Below are positions 50,010 to 59,339 of a stretch of 64,000 nucleotides of DNA, in pieces. The translations under genes and the position numbers were made by a program. This stretch comes from Streptomyces sp. CB03234 (lineage in GTDB: Bacteria > Actinomycetota > Actinomycetes > Streptomycetales > Streptomycetaceae), in the NCBI RefSeq assembly GCF_001905885.1, contig NZ_LIYH01000005.1, positions 372,001 to 436,000 on the forward strand, read 5' to 3'. The notes under the pieces are model-generated. The model was not told where the DNA came from. It searched no databases and was given only the letters and a program-made list of their open reading frames with translations. Positions within the stretch are counted from its first letter, which is position 1. Every line of letters begins with the position of its first letter.

Positions 50010-50443
50010 GTGGGGGGATGGAGACGACTGCGGCGTGCCGGATTCGCCGTCGAGACCGTCCACACCGTCCACACCGTCTACACCGTCTACACCGTCTACA
50101 GCGGGGACGCGGCCCTCGCGTACCTGGGTCTGTACGACTACGACGCCGGCGTCCTGGACCACGACCTGCCGCGGGTGGCGGCCGGGCGCTGCGCCGCCGA
50201 AGGGCCCGCACTCGCGACACCAGCTCCGGGAACTCGAACGACTTGCCCGGATGGCGAGGTGAGGGGCGGGACCGGATGGGGCCCGACGCGGGGCTCGGGC
50301 TCTCCGTCGTGCGGTCGGTCGCCGCCGCGCACGGGGGGACGGTGACGGCTGTCCCCGGCGGGGCGGGCGGGGGCCTGGTCGTGACGGTGCGGCTGCCGGT
50401 GTCGGCGGCGGACGACCAGGCCCCGGGCGTCGGCGTCGGCTAG
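50010..50443 (+). pseudogene. Remnant of a two-component regulator/kinase pair
   Basis: Two fragments abut. In one frame, LRRAGFAVETVHT ... YSGDAALAYLGLYDYDAGVLDHDLPR is the middle of an OmpR-type receiver around the phospho-Asp, lacking the N-terminal DD strand and the DNA-binding domain. In another frame, MGPDAGLGLSVVRSVAAAHGGTVTAVPGGAGGGLVVTVRLPV is the last part of a histidine-kinase HATPase domain (G2 box onward), ending at the stop 50441-50443. A 9-bp repeat inserted in the receiver encodes VHTVHTVYTVYTVY. The middle of the operon was deleted. Confidence 0.8.
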
Positions 50444-52005
50444 GCGCCGGGCGCGGGCCAGGTCGCGAGGACCTCGCGGTAGAAGGTGGCGTGCGGGACG
50501 TCGCGGGGTGCGGGGCCCGCGTGGAAGAAGCCGGCGTTGGGTGCCTCCAGCTTGCGGAGGTAGTCGAACGCCTTGGAGTCCTCCTCGCCGAACGCCACGA
50601 ACTGCCAGTACACGTTCTCGGCACTGGTCGCCGCGTCGGTGAGGGCCTGGGTGGCGGCCGTCTTCGACTCGGGGGCGCCGTCCGTCTGGAACAGCACGAG
50701 GGCGGGGCGGCCGGCCGCGCCGGACTTCCCGTGGTGGGTCAGCACCTCGGCGATCGCCCGGTCGTAGTTCGTCCGGCCCATGCGGCCGAGGCTGTTGTGC
50801 AGGGCCTCGATCCTGCCGTCGATGTCGTCGAGGGTGACCTCGCCGGTGCCGTCGATCTCGGTCGAGAAGAACACGACGGGCACGGTGGCGGCCTCGTCGA
50901 GGTGCGCGGCCAGCGCGAGGGCCTGCTCGGCGAGGTGCTGGGCGCTGCCGTCCTTGTAGTACGGCCGCATCGACCCCGACCGGTCGAGGACCAGGTACAC
51001 GGTCGCCCGCGCCCCCACGAGCCCCCGCTTGCGGAGGGCCGCGCCCGCCGCCTTGTACGCGTCGCTGAGCTGGGGCGCTCGCGCCTTGACCCGCGCGGCG
51101 GTGAGGGCGGGCTTCGGAGCGGGTGCGTCCGCCTCGGCGGCGGGGGCGGGGGCGTCCCCCTGCGGGGCGGCCGGTTCGCCGGTCGGCGCGTCGTCGCTGC
51201 TGGCGCCGGGGGCGTCCTGGGCCGGGGCGTCCGCCCCGGCGGCGGTGGCGGTGGCGGTGGCGGTGGCGGGAGCGGTGGCCGGTTCGTCGGCCTGCGGCTC
51301 CGGGGCGTCGGCCTTCGGTTCGGGGGCTTCGGCGTCCTGGGCGGCCGGTTCGTCGGCCTGCGGGGCGTCGGCGTCCGGGGCGGGGGCGGTGGTCGGGGCC
51401 TCCTCGGCGGGGGCTTCGGCCTGCGGCTCGGTGGGCTGCTCCGGCTCGGGCTCGGGCTCGGGCTCGGTGGCGGCCGGGGTCGCGGCGGCGGCCGGTTCCG
51501 GTGCCGTGGGAGTGTCGGCCGGGGCCTCGTCCGCCTGCGGAACCTCCTCCGTGGCGGCGGCCGGTTCCGGCTGGGCGGGGGGCTCCGTGGCGGGCTCGTC
51601 CGCCTCGGGGACCTCGGCTTCCGGGGCGGGGGCCTCCTCGGCGGCGGTGGCCGGTTCCGGCTTGGGGGCCGGTTCCGCTTCCGCCTGGGGCGGGATGCCC
51701 GCCTTCGGGGGCGTGGGGGGTTCCGGGGCCGCCTCCCGGGCCGCCGGGACCGAGGCGCGGCGCGCCTTGTCGAACGACGCGGCCACCAGGTCCGCCGCCG
51801 CCAGCTCGGCGGCCCGTTCCGCGGCGCGGTCCGCCGAGGACGGGGACGCGGACGCGGACGCGGACGTCGGGGAGGGAACCGTCGCCGTGGGCTCCTCCCG
51901 GGGCACCGCGCGTTCCGTCTGGGGCGGGACGGAGGCGGCTGCCGTCTCGTTGCGCTCCGCACGGTCGCGTCCAAACACCTTGCGCAGCAAGCTCCGAATG
52001 CCCAT
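50440..52005 (-). CDS. von Willebrand A (TerF-like) protein with long acidic linker
   Basis: 521 residues. After a short basic start (MGIRSLLRKVFGRDRAER) about 270 residues are Ala/Pro/Glu-rich low complexity with PEPEPEPEQ and TATATATA tracts, probably an extended linker. The C-terminal 200 residues are a vWA domain. It carries an intact MIDAS (VYLVLDRSGSMRPYYKDG, Thr/Ser in GRTNYDRAI and Asp in LFQTDGAPES) and resembles TerF-type tellurium-resistance proteins. No terD/terB genes adjoin. Cytoplasmic by sequence. Confidence 0.85.
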   Translation of the reverse strand: MGIRSLLRKVFGRDRAERNETAAASVPPQTERAVPREEPTATVPSPTSASASASPSSADRAAERAAELAAADLVAASFDKARRASVPAAREAAPEPPTPPKAGIPPQAEAEPAPKPEPATAAEEAPAPEAEVPEADEPATEPPAQPEPAAATEEVPQADEAPADTPTAPEPAAAATPAATEPEPEPEPEQPTEPQAEAPAEEAPTTAPAPDADAPQADEPAAQDAEAPEPKADAPEPQADEPATAPATATATATAAGADAPAQDAPGASSDDAPTGEPAAPQGDAPAPAAEADAPAPKPALTAARVKARAPQLSDAYKAAGAALRKRGLVGARATVYLVLDRSGSMRPYYKDGSAQHLAEQALALAAHLDEAATVPVVFFSTEIDGTGEVTLDDIDGRIEALHNSLGRMGRTNYDRAIAEVLTHHGKSGAAGRPALVLFQTDGAPESKTAATQALTDAATSAENVYWQFVAFGEEDSKAFDYLRKLEAPNAGFFHAGPAPRDVPHATFYREVLATWPAPGA

Positions 52006-52149
52006 GGGCGAGGCCTTTCGCATGTTGGGTGCCGTGTATGTCCGTACTGCTGGGAATCATCCCTGGCCAGGGCGGACACGTAAGGTTAGCCGCCCCGAGT
52101 GGCGCGTAAAGGCAAGGGGCATTCGCGTCAACCCCACCCCCGACGCGAC

Positions 52150-52171
52150 GGATTCACCCCGCGTTCACCCC
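52150..52171 (+). promoter_or_regulatory. PHO box (PhoP site) upstream of phoX
   Basis: Two 11-bp direct repeats, GGATTCACCCC and GCGTTCACCCC, match the Streptomyces PhoP direct-repeat consensus built on G(T/N)TTCACC. They lie 94 bases before the phosphatase start. A CTACGCTTC stretch about 22 bases downstream can serve as the -10 region. This predicts induction under phosphate starvation. Confidence 0.75.
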
Positions 52172-52264
52172 ACCGCCGCCGACCTGCACATCTACGCTTC
52201 TAACGTCACCGCCGGACCAATTCCCGACACCATGTCGGCGCAGGCTGCGCCGGAGGAGGATGTA

Positions 52265-54328
52265 GTGCGCAAGCTGCTGCCGCTGCTGAGCACCAACCCG
52301 CACGGGGGCGGTCGGTCCGCCCTCACCTGCCGTTACCGGTGCGGTGACGCCTGTTTCCACGAGGTGCCCAACACCAGTGACAACGAGTACGTCGGCGACG
52401 TCATAGCCGGCGCCATGTCGCGCCGTTCCATGATGCGCGCCGCCGCCGTCGTCACCGTCGCCGCCACCGCCGGCGGTGCCGTCGTCGCGCAGGGAGCCGC
52501 GCAGGAGGCGGTCGCCGCGACGCCCGGCACCGACGCGACGCCCCGTACGGCGGGGAAGAGCGCGGGCGCCCGGGGGCTGCGCTTCACGCCCGTCGCGCCC
52601 AACCGGGACGACAAGGTCACCGTCCCGGACGGCTACGCCCAGAGCGTGGTCATCCGGTGGGGCGAGCCGATCCTCCGTGGCGCGCCCGCCTTCGACCCGG
52701 ACAAGCAGACCGCCACGGCACAGGCCGGGCAGTTCGGGTACAACAACGACTTCCTGTCGCTGCTGCCGCTGAAGGGCGAGCACGGCCGCCAGGTCCTCGT
52801 GGCCAACCACGAGTACACGGACGAAGTCCTGATGTTCAAGGGGTACGACCCGGAGAACCCGACCCGTGAGCAGGTCGAGATCGCCTGGGCCGCCCACGGC
52901 CTGTCCGTGGTCGTCGTCCAGGAACAGCACCGTGACGGCCGGCTGACCCCCGTCACCCGCCACCCGCTCAACCGCCGCCTCACCGCCACCAGCGAGTTCG
53001 AGCTGACCGGCCCGGCGGCGGGCGGCAAGCTGCTCCGCACCAGCGCCGACCCGACCGGCCGCAAGGTCCTCGGCACGCTCAACAACTGCGCCGGTGGCAC
53101 CACCCCCTGGGGCACCACCCTCCACGGCGAGGAGAACTTCAACCAGTACTTCGCCAACGGATCGAGCCCGACCGACAAGCGGTACGGCATCGGAACCGGC
53201 GCCACCGAGCGCAAGTGGGAGCGGTTCGACAAGCGCTTCGACGCCAAGCAGGAGCCCAACGAGTCGCACCGCCACGGCTGGGTCGTCGAGCTCGACCCGT
53301 ACGACCCGGACTCCACGCCCCGTAAGCGCACCGCGCTCGGCCGCTTCAAGCACGAGGCCGCCCAGCCGCGCCTGACCGCCGACGGCCGCCCGGTCGTCTA
53401 CATGGGCGACGACGAGCGGTTCGACTACTTCTACAAGTTCGTCTCGTCCAAGCGGATGATGAAGGGCGACTCCCGCAAGGCCCGGGAGCACAACCTCACC
53501 CTCCTCGACGAGGGCACGCTGTACGTCGCCAAGCTCACCGGCGACAGCCCGCAGGACATCGACGGCACCGGCAAGCTCCCGAACGACGGCGAGTTCGACG
53601 GCAGCGGCCAGTGGATCCCGCTCGCGACCGGGGACACAAGTCACGTCCCCGGCATGACCGCCGAGGAGGTGTACGTCTTCACCCGCCTCGCCGGTGACAA
53701 GGTCGGCGCCACCAAGATGGACCGCCCCGAGGACGTCGAGCCGTCCCCGCGCACCGGCCGCGTGTATGTCGCGCTCACCAACAACAAGGACCGTGGCGCG
53801 GCGGGCAAGGCGGGCGCGGACGAGGCCAACCCGCGCAACAACAACAAGCACGGCCACGTCCTGGAGCTCGCCGAGCACTGGGACGACCCCGCCTCCGACG
53901 GCTTCGCCTGGCGGCTGTTCCTCGTCGCGGGCGACCCGAACGACCCGGCCACGTACTTCGCGGGCTACCCCAAGGAGAAGGTCAGCCCCATCTCCTGCCC
54001 CGACAACGTGGCCTTCGACCCGTACGGCAACCTGTGGCTGTCCACGGACGGCAACCAGCTCGGCTCGCACGACGGCCTGTTCGGTGTGGCCACGCAGGGC
54101 GAGCGGCGCGGTGAGATCAAGCAGTTCCTGACCGTGCCGACCGGCGCCGAGACGTGCGGCCCGATCATCCAGGAGCGCCGCGTCCTCGTCGCCGTACAGC
54201 ACCCGGGCGAGGTCGACGGGGCGTCCGTCGAGAAGCCCGCCTCCACCTGGCCCGACGGCCCCGGGAAGATCGTCCGCCCGTCGGTCGTCGTCGTGTACCG
54301 CAAGGACGGCCGGAACATCGGCGTCTGA
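52265..54328 (+). CDS. PhoX-family alkaline phosphatase (DUF839)
   Basis: 687-residue calcium/iron-dependent phosphatase that releases phosphate outside the cell. The GTG at 52265 has GGAGGA 7 bases upstream. A 50-residue N-region with Cys (TCRYRCGDAC) precedes a twin-arginine signal (MSRRSMMRAAAVVTVAATAGG, residues 51-71), so export is by Tat, folded with metals. PhoX landmarks: LVANHEYTDE, LNNCAGGTTPWGTTLHGEENFNQYF, RHGWVVELDPYDP, KHEAAQPRLT, VYMGDDERFDYFYKF, DRPEDVEPSPRTG and SCPDNVAFDPYGNLW. A PHO box upstream agrees with the function. Confidence 0.94.
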   Translation: MRKLLPLLSTNPHGGGRSALTCRYRCGDACFHEVPNTSDNEYVGDVIAGAMSRRSMMRAAAVVTVAATAGGAVVAQGAAQEAVAATPGTDATPRTAGKSAGARGLRFTPVAPNRDDKVTVPDGYAQSVVIRWGEPILRGAPAFDPDKQTATAQAGQFGYNNDFLSLLPLKGEHGRQVLVANHEYTDEVLMFKGYDPENPTREQVEIAWAAHGLSVVVVQEQHRDGRLTPVTRHPLNRRLTATSEFELTGPAAGGKLLRTSADPTGRKVLGTLNNCAGGTTPWGTTLHGEENFNQYFANGSSPTDKRYGIGTGATERKWERFDKRFDAKQEPNESHRHGWVVELDPYDPDSTPRKRTALGRFKHEAAQPRLTADGRPVVYMGDDERFDYFYKFVSSKRMMKGDSRKAREHNLTLLDEGTLYVAKLTGDSPQDIDGTGKLPNDGEFDGSGQWIPLATGDTSHVPGMTAEEVYVFTRLAGDKVGATKMDRPEDVEPSPRTGRVYVALTNNKDRGAAGKAGADEANPRNNNKHGHVLELAEHWDDPASDGFAWRLFLVAGDPNDPATYFAGYPKEKVSPISCPDNVAFDPYGNLWLSTDGNQLGSHDGLFGVATQGERRGEIKQFLTVPTGAETCGPIIQERRVLVAVQHPGEVDGASVEKPASTWPDGPGKIVRPSVVVVYRKDGRNIGV

Positions 54329-54338
54329 CGCACGGGGG

Positions 54339-55319
54339 TCATGAGGTGGCGCGGGCCGTCCCCCCGCGCCACCTCGTGAACTGCTCCGCCGGATCCCCCG
54401 TGTACGACCACGGCACCCACGACGCCCGCGTCTCCAGCAGCCGGAACAGCCCCTCGTACACCTCGCGCAGCCCCGCGTAACAGGCGGCGTGCGTCAGGTA
54501 GTTCAGCGGCTCGACCTCCTCCGGCAGGACCGGGCCCGGCGGCCGCCCACCGAGCCACCGCTCCCACGTCCGCCGTACCTCCGTCGCCGCCAGCTCGTGC
54601 TTCCAGTGCTGGTCGAAGCCCCGCACCGGCCCCTGGCCGCGCGCCGCGTCCGCGATGTACCGGTACTCCTCCACCCGCGCGATCTGCACCAGCACCGGCA
54701 GCGGCGACCCGGGCGGCGCCGCCCCCGCCGCGTCCCGCGCGAAGTCGTACATCGAGCCGTGCGTGCCGTGCCACCGCGCCGACCAGTACCGCAGCAGCTG
54801 CACATGGCCCTCCAGGTTGTGCGGGTCGCGCCGCCGCAGCTCGTCCCACCAGCGCCGCAGCTCGGCCCGCCCCACCCCGCCCTCGTACAGCCGCGCCACC
54901 GTCAGCAGCGACACCCACGGCATCGGGTCGGCCGGCCGCGCGTCGGCGGCACCCAGGCAGGCCATGACCGTGACGTCGAGCCGCGCCCGGTCCACCGCCC
55001 CGCCGCGCCCCACCGCGATGGCCTTGTTGAAGACCCGTACGACCTCGGTCGCCGCCCGCAGCACCGCCGCGTCCGGGTTGTCCGGCTCGGCCGCCCGCCA
55101 CGCCTCGACGGCCGTGCTGCCGGCCGCCGCGTGCGACAGCAGCCGCAGCCGGTGCGTACGGAGTTCCCAGTCGTCACCGGTGTCGCGCAGCAGGTCACGT
55201 ACGCCCTGCCAGCGGCCGATAACGATGTCGTGCCGGGCGCGGCCCAGCGCCCGGTCGCCGGAGTCCGGGTCGAATTCCGGCTCGAAACGTATGGAGCGGC
55301 GGCTGCGGCGTACGGCCAA
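54339..55319 (-). CDS. Conserved actinobacterial helical-repeat protein
   Basis: 326 residues, predicted largely alpha-helical with TPR-like spacing (RARHDIVIGRWQGVRDLLRDTGDDWELRTHRLRLL ... AVEAWRAAEPDNPDAAVLRAATEVVRVFNKAIAVG). Trp-rich motifs RRWWDELRRRDPHNLEGHVQLLRYWSARWHGTHG and ASWVPWSY are present. No signal or catalytic motif. I recognise it as a conserved Streptomyces family without known function. Its 3' end faces phoX, 10 bases apart. Confidence 0.7.
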   Translation of the reverse strand: MAVRRSRRSIRFEPEFDPDSGDRALGRARHDIVIGRWQGVRDLLRDTGDDWELRTHRLRLLSHAAAGSTAVEAWRAAEPDNPDAAVLRAATEVVRVFNKAIAVGRGGAVDRARLDVTVMACLGAADARPADPMPWVSLLTVARLYEGGVGRAELRRWWDELRRRDPHNLEGHVQLLRYWSARWHGTHGSMYDFARDAAGAAPPGSPLPVLVQIARVEEYRYIADAARGQGPVRGFDQHWKHELAATEVRRTWERWLGGRPPGPVLPEEVEPLNYLTHAACYAGLREVYEGLFRLLETRASWVPWSYTGDPAEQFTRWRGGTARATS

Positions 55320-55367
55320 TTCACTGTCCCCCCGTCAAAAGCGCGAAAACCAATCCCCGTCGGGGTG

Positions 55368-56846
55368 TTAGAAGTCGGTCGCCAGCGTTTCGTTCCCATC
55401 GGCGCGGTGGTGCTGTCGCGGTACGTCGTCGTACGGCCCCGCCGCCGCCATCACGCGTACCGCGTCCAGGCGTGCCGGACGGTAGTACGAGCTTCCCCGC
55501 CGCCAGTACCAGACCATCGGCACGATGCCCGCCCCCAGTCCGCCCAGGCCGATCGCGACCGCCGTACCGGTCAGGCCGCCCAGCGACTCGAAGAAGATCC
55601 AGAACATGAAGGCCGCGCCGATCAGCGGCCACGCGCCGCCCAGGACGAAGTCACGTACGGACCTCAGCAGCATCCCACGGTAGGCCACCACGGCGGCGAT
55701 GCCCGCCAGCCCGTAGTAGAAGGCGATCTGGAGGCCCATCGCGTGGACCGCGCTGCTGAGGATGTCGCCGACCGAGCCGAGCGCCGTCGCCGCCACGAAC
55801 ATCGCCAGCGCCACCGCCCCGACCACCGTGATCGCCACCCACGGGGTGTTCCAGCGGCGGTGTACGGCTCCGAGGGCGGCGGGCATCGTCCGGTCCCGGC
55901 CCATCGCGAACAGGGAGCGGGTGACCTGGATCAGCGTGGTCTCCAGGGTGGCGACGCTCGACAGCATCACCGCCACGATCAGCAGCTTGCCGCCGATGCC
56001 CGGCCAGACGGCGTCGCCGAGCAGCACCAGTACGTTCGCGCCGCCCGCGCCGACCTCCTGCGCCGACAGGACGACGTTGACCGCGATGGTGAACGCCTCG
56101 AAGAGGAGGAAGACGACCCCGATGCCGACGAGGGCGGCGAGGCCGGCCGTGCGGCGGCTGTCGCGGGTCTCCTCGCTGAGGTTGCTGGTGACGTCCCAGC
56201 CCCAGTAGTAGAAGGCGGCGACCAGCGCCCCGGAGGCGAAGCCGGACACCCCGTCGAAGTGCCCGAAGCCCAGCCAGGACCAGTCGAAGGCGGTGGCCGC
56301 GCCCCGGTGCATGACCACACCGACGATGAACAGCAGCATGATGAGCAACTCCACGCCCGTCATGAGCAGTTGCGCCCGTACGGTGAGCCGGGCGCCGCCC
56401 AGCACCACCAGCAGCATCAGCAGGAACCAGCCGGCGCCGACGGCGGTGGCCAGTGCGGTGTCGGCGGCCAGACCGGGCGCGAGGAGCGCCAGGGTGAGCT
56501 GCCCGGCGGGCAGCGAACCGGCCACCATGAAGATCGTCGCGGCGACGATCAGCGCCCAGCCGGACAGAAAACCCAGGGCGGGGTGGAGAGTTCGGCCGAC
56601 CCACGAGTAGCTGGCGCCCGCGTTGACGTCGATCCGGCCGAGCCGGCTGAACGCCAGCACGATGCCGAGCATCGGGATCGCGCAGTACAGCAGCGCGGCG
56701 GGCGCGGCGAAGCCGACGGCACCGACGAGTACGGCGCTGGTGGCGGCGAGCGAGTAGGCGGGCGCGCTGCCCGCGACGGCCATCACGATCGTGTCGAGCC
56801 TACCGAGGACATTGGGCTGGAGACCCCTGGGAGTGACGCTGCGCAT
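55368..56846 (-). CDS. APC-superfamily amino acid permease
   Basis: 492 residues, 12 membrane helices. The first helix has the APC substrate motif (IVMAVAGSAPAYSLAATSAVLVG), followed by AGASYSWVGRTLHPALGFLSGWALIVA and the helix 6 to 8 region with YYWGWDVTSNLSEETRDSRR. ATG 56846 is chosen for its AAGGA site at 8-base spacing; longer versions would run into low-complexity repeats. Substrate likely an amino acid or polyamine; unproven. Confidence 0.9.
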   Translation of the reverse strand: MRSVTPRGLQPNVLGRLDTIVMAVAGSAPAYSLAATSAVLVGAVGFAAPAALLYCAIPMLGIVLAFSRLGRIDVNAGASYSWVGRTLHPALGFLSGWALIVAATIFMVAGSLPAGQLTLALLAPGLAADTALATAVGAGWFLLMLLVVLGGARLTVRAQLLMTGVELLIMLLFIVGVVMHRGAATAFDWSWLGFGHFDGVSGFASGALVAAFYYWGWDVTSNLSEETRDSRRTAGLAALVGIGVVFLLFEAFTIAVNVVLSAQEVGAGGANVLVLLGDAVWPGIGGKLLIVAVMLSSVATLETTLIQVTRSLFAMGRDRTMPAALGAVHRRWNTPWVAITVVGAVALAMFVAATALGSVGDILSSAVHAMGLQIAFYYGLAGIAAVVAYRGMLLRSVRDFVLGGAWPLIGAAFMFWIFFESLGGLTGTAVAIGLGGLGAGIVPMVWYWRRGSSYYRPARLDAVRVMAAAGPYDDVPRQHHRADGNETLATDF

Positions 56847-57309
56847 GGCGAATGTCCTTGTATGGCACGGCATATGGCGGAACAACAGGAGCAGCCCCCG
56901 CATGCTGCGGCATGGGGCGGCACGCGCGAGTCGTGCGCATCGTAGTCGGGCGGAAGCGGTGCGGTGACGCCGCCCGGAAGGATGCCGTCCGGAATGCGGG
57001 GGCGCGCGTGGTGGACGCCCATGGGCGGTGCCAGTCGGGCGCTGGCCGGCGCCTGGCGGGGGCCTGGGCGGGTGCCCTTGGCGGTGCCTGGCGGGGGCCT
57101 GGGCGGGGGCCCCGGTCGGTGCGCGTGGGTGGGGCCAACGGGCGGTGCCTGAGCGGTGCCTGGCGGGTGCCCTGGGCGGGTGCCCTGGACGCTGCGCGTG
57201 GTTGGCGTCCATGGGCGGTGCCCGGTGGGCGCCCCGGCCGGTGCGCGCGGGCGGCGCCCATGGGCTGCGGACCAGCCACGTCCTGGTGGGCGTCCCTTGC
57301 GGCGCATGG
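56847..57309. other. Gene-free, G-rich degenerate repeat region
   Basis: 463 bp between the permease start and the FUSC gene stop. From about 57000 it is made of degenerate GGTGCCTGGCGGG and GGCCTGGGCGGG units on the plus strand, with larger near-copies (GACGCCCATGGGCGGTGCC at about 57015 and GGCGTCCATGGGCGGTGCC at about 57204). Frames open here are compositionally biased and not credible. The permease promoter should lie at 56850-57000. One arm of a 26-bp inverted duplication is at 57264-57289. Confidence 0.65.
57264..57289. repeat. 26-bp inverted copy of the FUSC gene 3' end, outer arm
   Basis: Begins GCTGCGGACCAGCCACGTCC. It is the exact reverse complement of 57417-57442 inside the FUSC coding sequence (LRTSHVLV). 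The arms flank the FUSC stop codon at 57310-57312. Confidence 0.9.
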
Positions 57310-59301
57310 TCAGGGGCGGTTCGGCTGCGGGGAGGCGATGGCGCGGGCCGCGCGGACCTCTTGGCGCAGGGGTGCCAGTACGCCCTCCTCGTCGCCCTCC
57401 AGCTCCGCCCGGACCTCCACCAGGACGTGGCTGGTCCGCAGCCCCGCCGCGAGTTCGCGCAGCTGCCGCTCGACGTCGGCGACCTCCACGTGCGGGGGCG
57501 GCGGCGCGCCGTGACTGACGCGCACCCGGGCGGCCGTCGTGGCGTCCACGATCCGTTCCACGGCCACGCACAGGGGCCACCACGCGGCGGCGCGCGTCCC
57601 GGTGGGCGGCGGCTCCGTCAGGGCGCGCTGGAATTCGCTGCGTACGGCCGCCAGGTCCCGGTACAGCCGCCGCCTGGCCCGCCCCCGCGCTGCCGGGTCC
57701 GCGTCCGCCTCCGGTCCGAACGCGCACGCCACATAGCGGGCGGCGTCCGCGACCGTGTCCGCGAGCCGGTCACCGATCCGGGTGTGCCAGCTCTCCGGCC
57801 ACAGCAGGTACCCGGCGACCAGCACGATCGCGCAGCCGAGGAGCGAGTCGTACAGGCGCGGCAGGACGAGGTCGAAGCCCTGCTGGTTCAGCCAGTCGGA
57901 CAGCAGCAGGATGACGGGGGTGATCGCGGCGGTCTGGAAGGCGTACCCCTTGGCGGTGGACGCCGGGATCAGCGCCGCCAGCACCAGCATGACCGGCACG
58001 TCCCACCACCCGCGCTCCACCTCGGCCAGGACGAGCGCGGCGACGACCAGCCCGGCCGCCGTGCCGAGGGCACGCAGCACGGCGCGCGAGAAGACGGACC
58101 CGAAGTCGGGCTTGAGGACGAACGTGACGGTGAGGGCCACCCAGTACGAGCGCGGCACGGCGATCAGCGAGACCAGCGCCTGGGCGAGCCCGATGCACAG
58201 CGCCAGGCGCAGCCCGTAGCGCCAGGAGCCGCGCGACAGCAGCGCGTCGCGCAGGGCGCGGCGGGTGCGGATGCGGAGGGAGGCGGGGCGACCGAGGAGG
58301 TCGTCGACGTTGTGGGGGTCGGGTTCGGCGTGGCGGACAACGGTGGCGGCGTGCCGCAGGGCGTGGTCGACGGCCCGCTCGGAGGGTGTGGCGGGCGGGG
58401 GCAGGCGGAGCGCGAACGGGCCGGTGGGGCCCACGGGGCTGCCCGGGGTGCCGGGCGGGCCGAGGTGGCTGCCCGGGGGACCGCCGGCGGGCTTGCGGCG
58501 GCGCGGACCGTCGGCGGTCTCGACGGCGGTCGCGAGGGCCCGGACCGCCGCCGGGATCTCGGCGGGGAGCGGGCGGCCGCTCAGGTGGGCGGCCGGGGCG
58601 GCTTCGACGACCGGGATGAGGGCGTTGAGCTGCGCGAGTCGGCGTACGAGGCCGGGGGTGCGGCCCCGGTCGCGGGTGCGGCGGGCGAGGACGAGGTCGT
58701 AGGCGGTGTTGAGCGCCTGGGTGACGGCCTGCCGTTTCTCGTCGTACGCGGGCGTGCCCGCCACCGCGAGCACATCCGCGACCGCCCGGTAGGCGGCGGC
58801 GACGGCGGACCGTTCGGGGACGCCGCCGCGCAGCGGCCAGCCCAGCAGGGTGAGGACGAGCACGACGGCGCCGCCGAGCGTCAGCAGCAGCGGCGCCTTC
58901 CACCAGGGGCTGGGCATCGGCAGGCCGGCGCCGACGACGGCGTTGAGCAGGAGCAGCAGCCCGGACGCGGAGGCGACGGCGCCGATCGAGGAGATCATCC
59001 CGGACACGAGCGCGACGAGCGTCAGGACGCCGACGGCCGCCCAGCCCTCCCCGTACACCAGCGTGCCGAGGGTGACGCCGAGCGCGCCGAACAGCTGCGG
59101 TACGGCGATGTTGAGGATCCGCATCCGGTACGCGTCGGCGGTGTCGCCGATGACGCCGGACAGGGCGCCCATGGAGACCAGCGCGCCGTACAGCGGCCGG
59201 CCGGCCGCGAGGCCGACGGCGAGCGGCGCGGCGAGGGCGACGGCGGCGCGCGCGACGGCGGCCCAGGGAACCGGCGCGGGCTGCGGGCGCAGTCCGCGCA
59301 T
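57310..59301 (-). CDS. FUSC-family membrane protein
   Basis: About 663 residues from ATG 59301. Two sets of membrane helices typical of the fusaric-acid-resistance/YccS family are present: N-terminal AAVALAAPLAVGLAAGRPLYGALVSMGAL through LLLTLGGAVVLVLTLLGW, and a second set in LRLALCIGLAQALVSLIAVPRSYWVALTVTFVLKPDFGSVFSRAVLRALGT. A cytoplasmic domain lies between, with a Pro/Gly linker. Residues in front of this ATG (LAPPEWL) look family-like. The frame could instead begin at a CTG (59343) overlapping the upstream stop. Proposed role is export of aromatic acids or other toxic compounds. Confidence 0.85.
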   Translation of the reverse strand: MRGLRPQPAPVPWAAVARAAVALAAPLAVGLAAGRPLYGALVSMGALSGVIGDTADAYRMRILNIAVPQLFGALGVTLGTLVYGEGWAAVGVLTLVALVSGMISSIGAVASASGLLLLLNAVVGAGLPMPSPWWKAPLLLTLGGAVVLVLTLLGWPLRGGVPERSAVAAAYRAVADVLAVAGTPAYDEKRQAVTQALNTAYDLVLARRTRDRGRTPGLVRRLAQLNALIPVVEAAPAAHLSGRPLPAEIPAAVRALATAVETADGPRRRKPAGGPPGSHLGPPGTPGSPVGPTGPFALRLPPPATPSERAVDHALRHAATVVRHAEPDPHNVDDLLGRPASLRIRTRRALRDALLSRGSWRYGLRLALCIGLAQALVSLIAVPRSYWVALTVTFVLKPDFGSVFSRAVLRALGTAAGLVVAALVLAEVERGWWDVPVMLVLAALIPASTAKGYAFQTAAITPVILLLSDWLNQQGFDLVLPRLYDSLLGCAIVLVAGYLLWPESWHTRIGDRLADTVADAARYVACAFGPEADADPAARGRARRRLYRDLAAVRSEFQRALTEPPPTGTRAAAWWPLCVAVERIVDATTAARVRVSHGAPPPPHVEVADVERQLRELAAGLRTSHVLVEVRAELEGDEEGVLAPLRQEVRAARAIASPQPNRP
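57417..57442. repeat. 26-bp inverted repeat, arm inside the FUSC gene
   Basis: Begins CCACCAGGACGTGGCTGGTC. Perfect partner of 57264-57289, separated by 127 bases, so the FUSC transcript 3' end can form a long-range 26-bp stem. Confidence 0.9.
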
Positions 59302-59339
59302 GAGCCACTCGGGCGGCGCGAGCCGTACGGTCGTGGGGC

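Noticed and set aside
49919..50100. Independent gene upstream of metG on the plus strand
   Set aside because: Translated product before 50010 has no family likeness; only the later fragments match two-component proteins.
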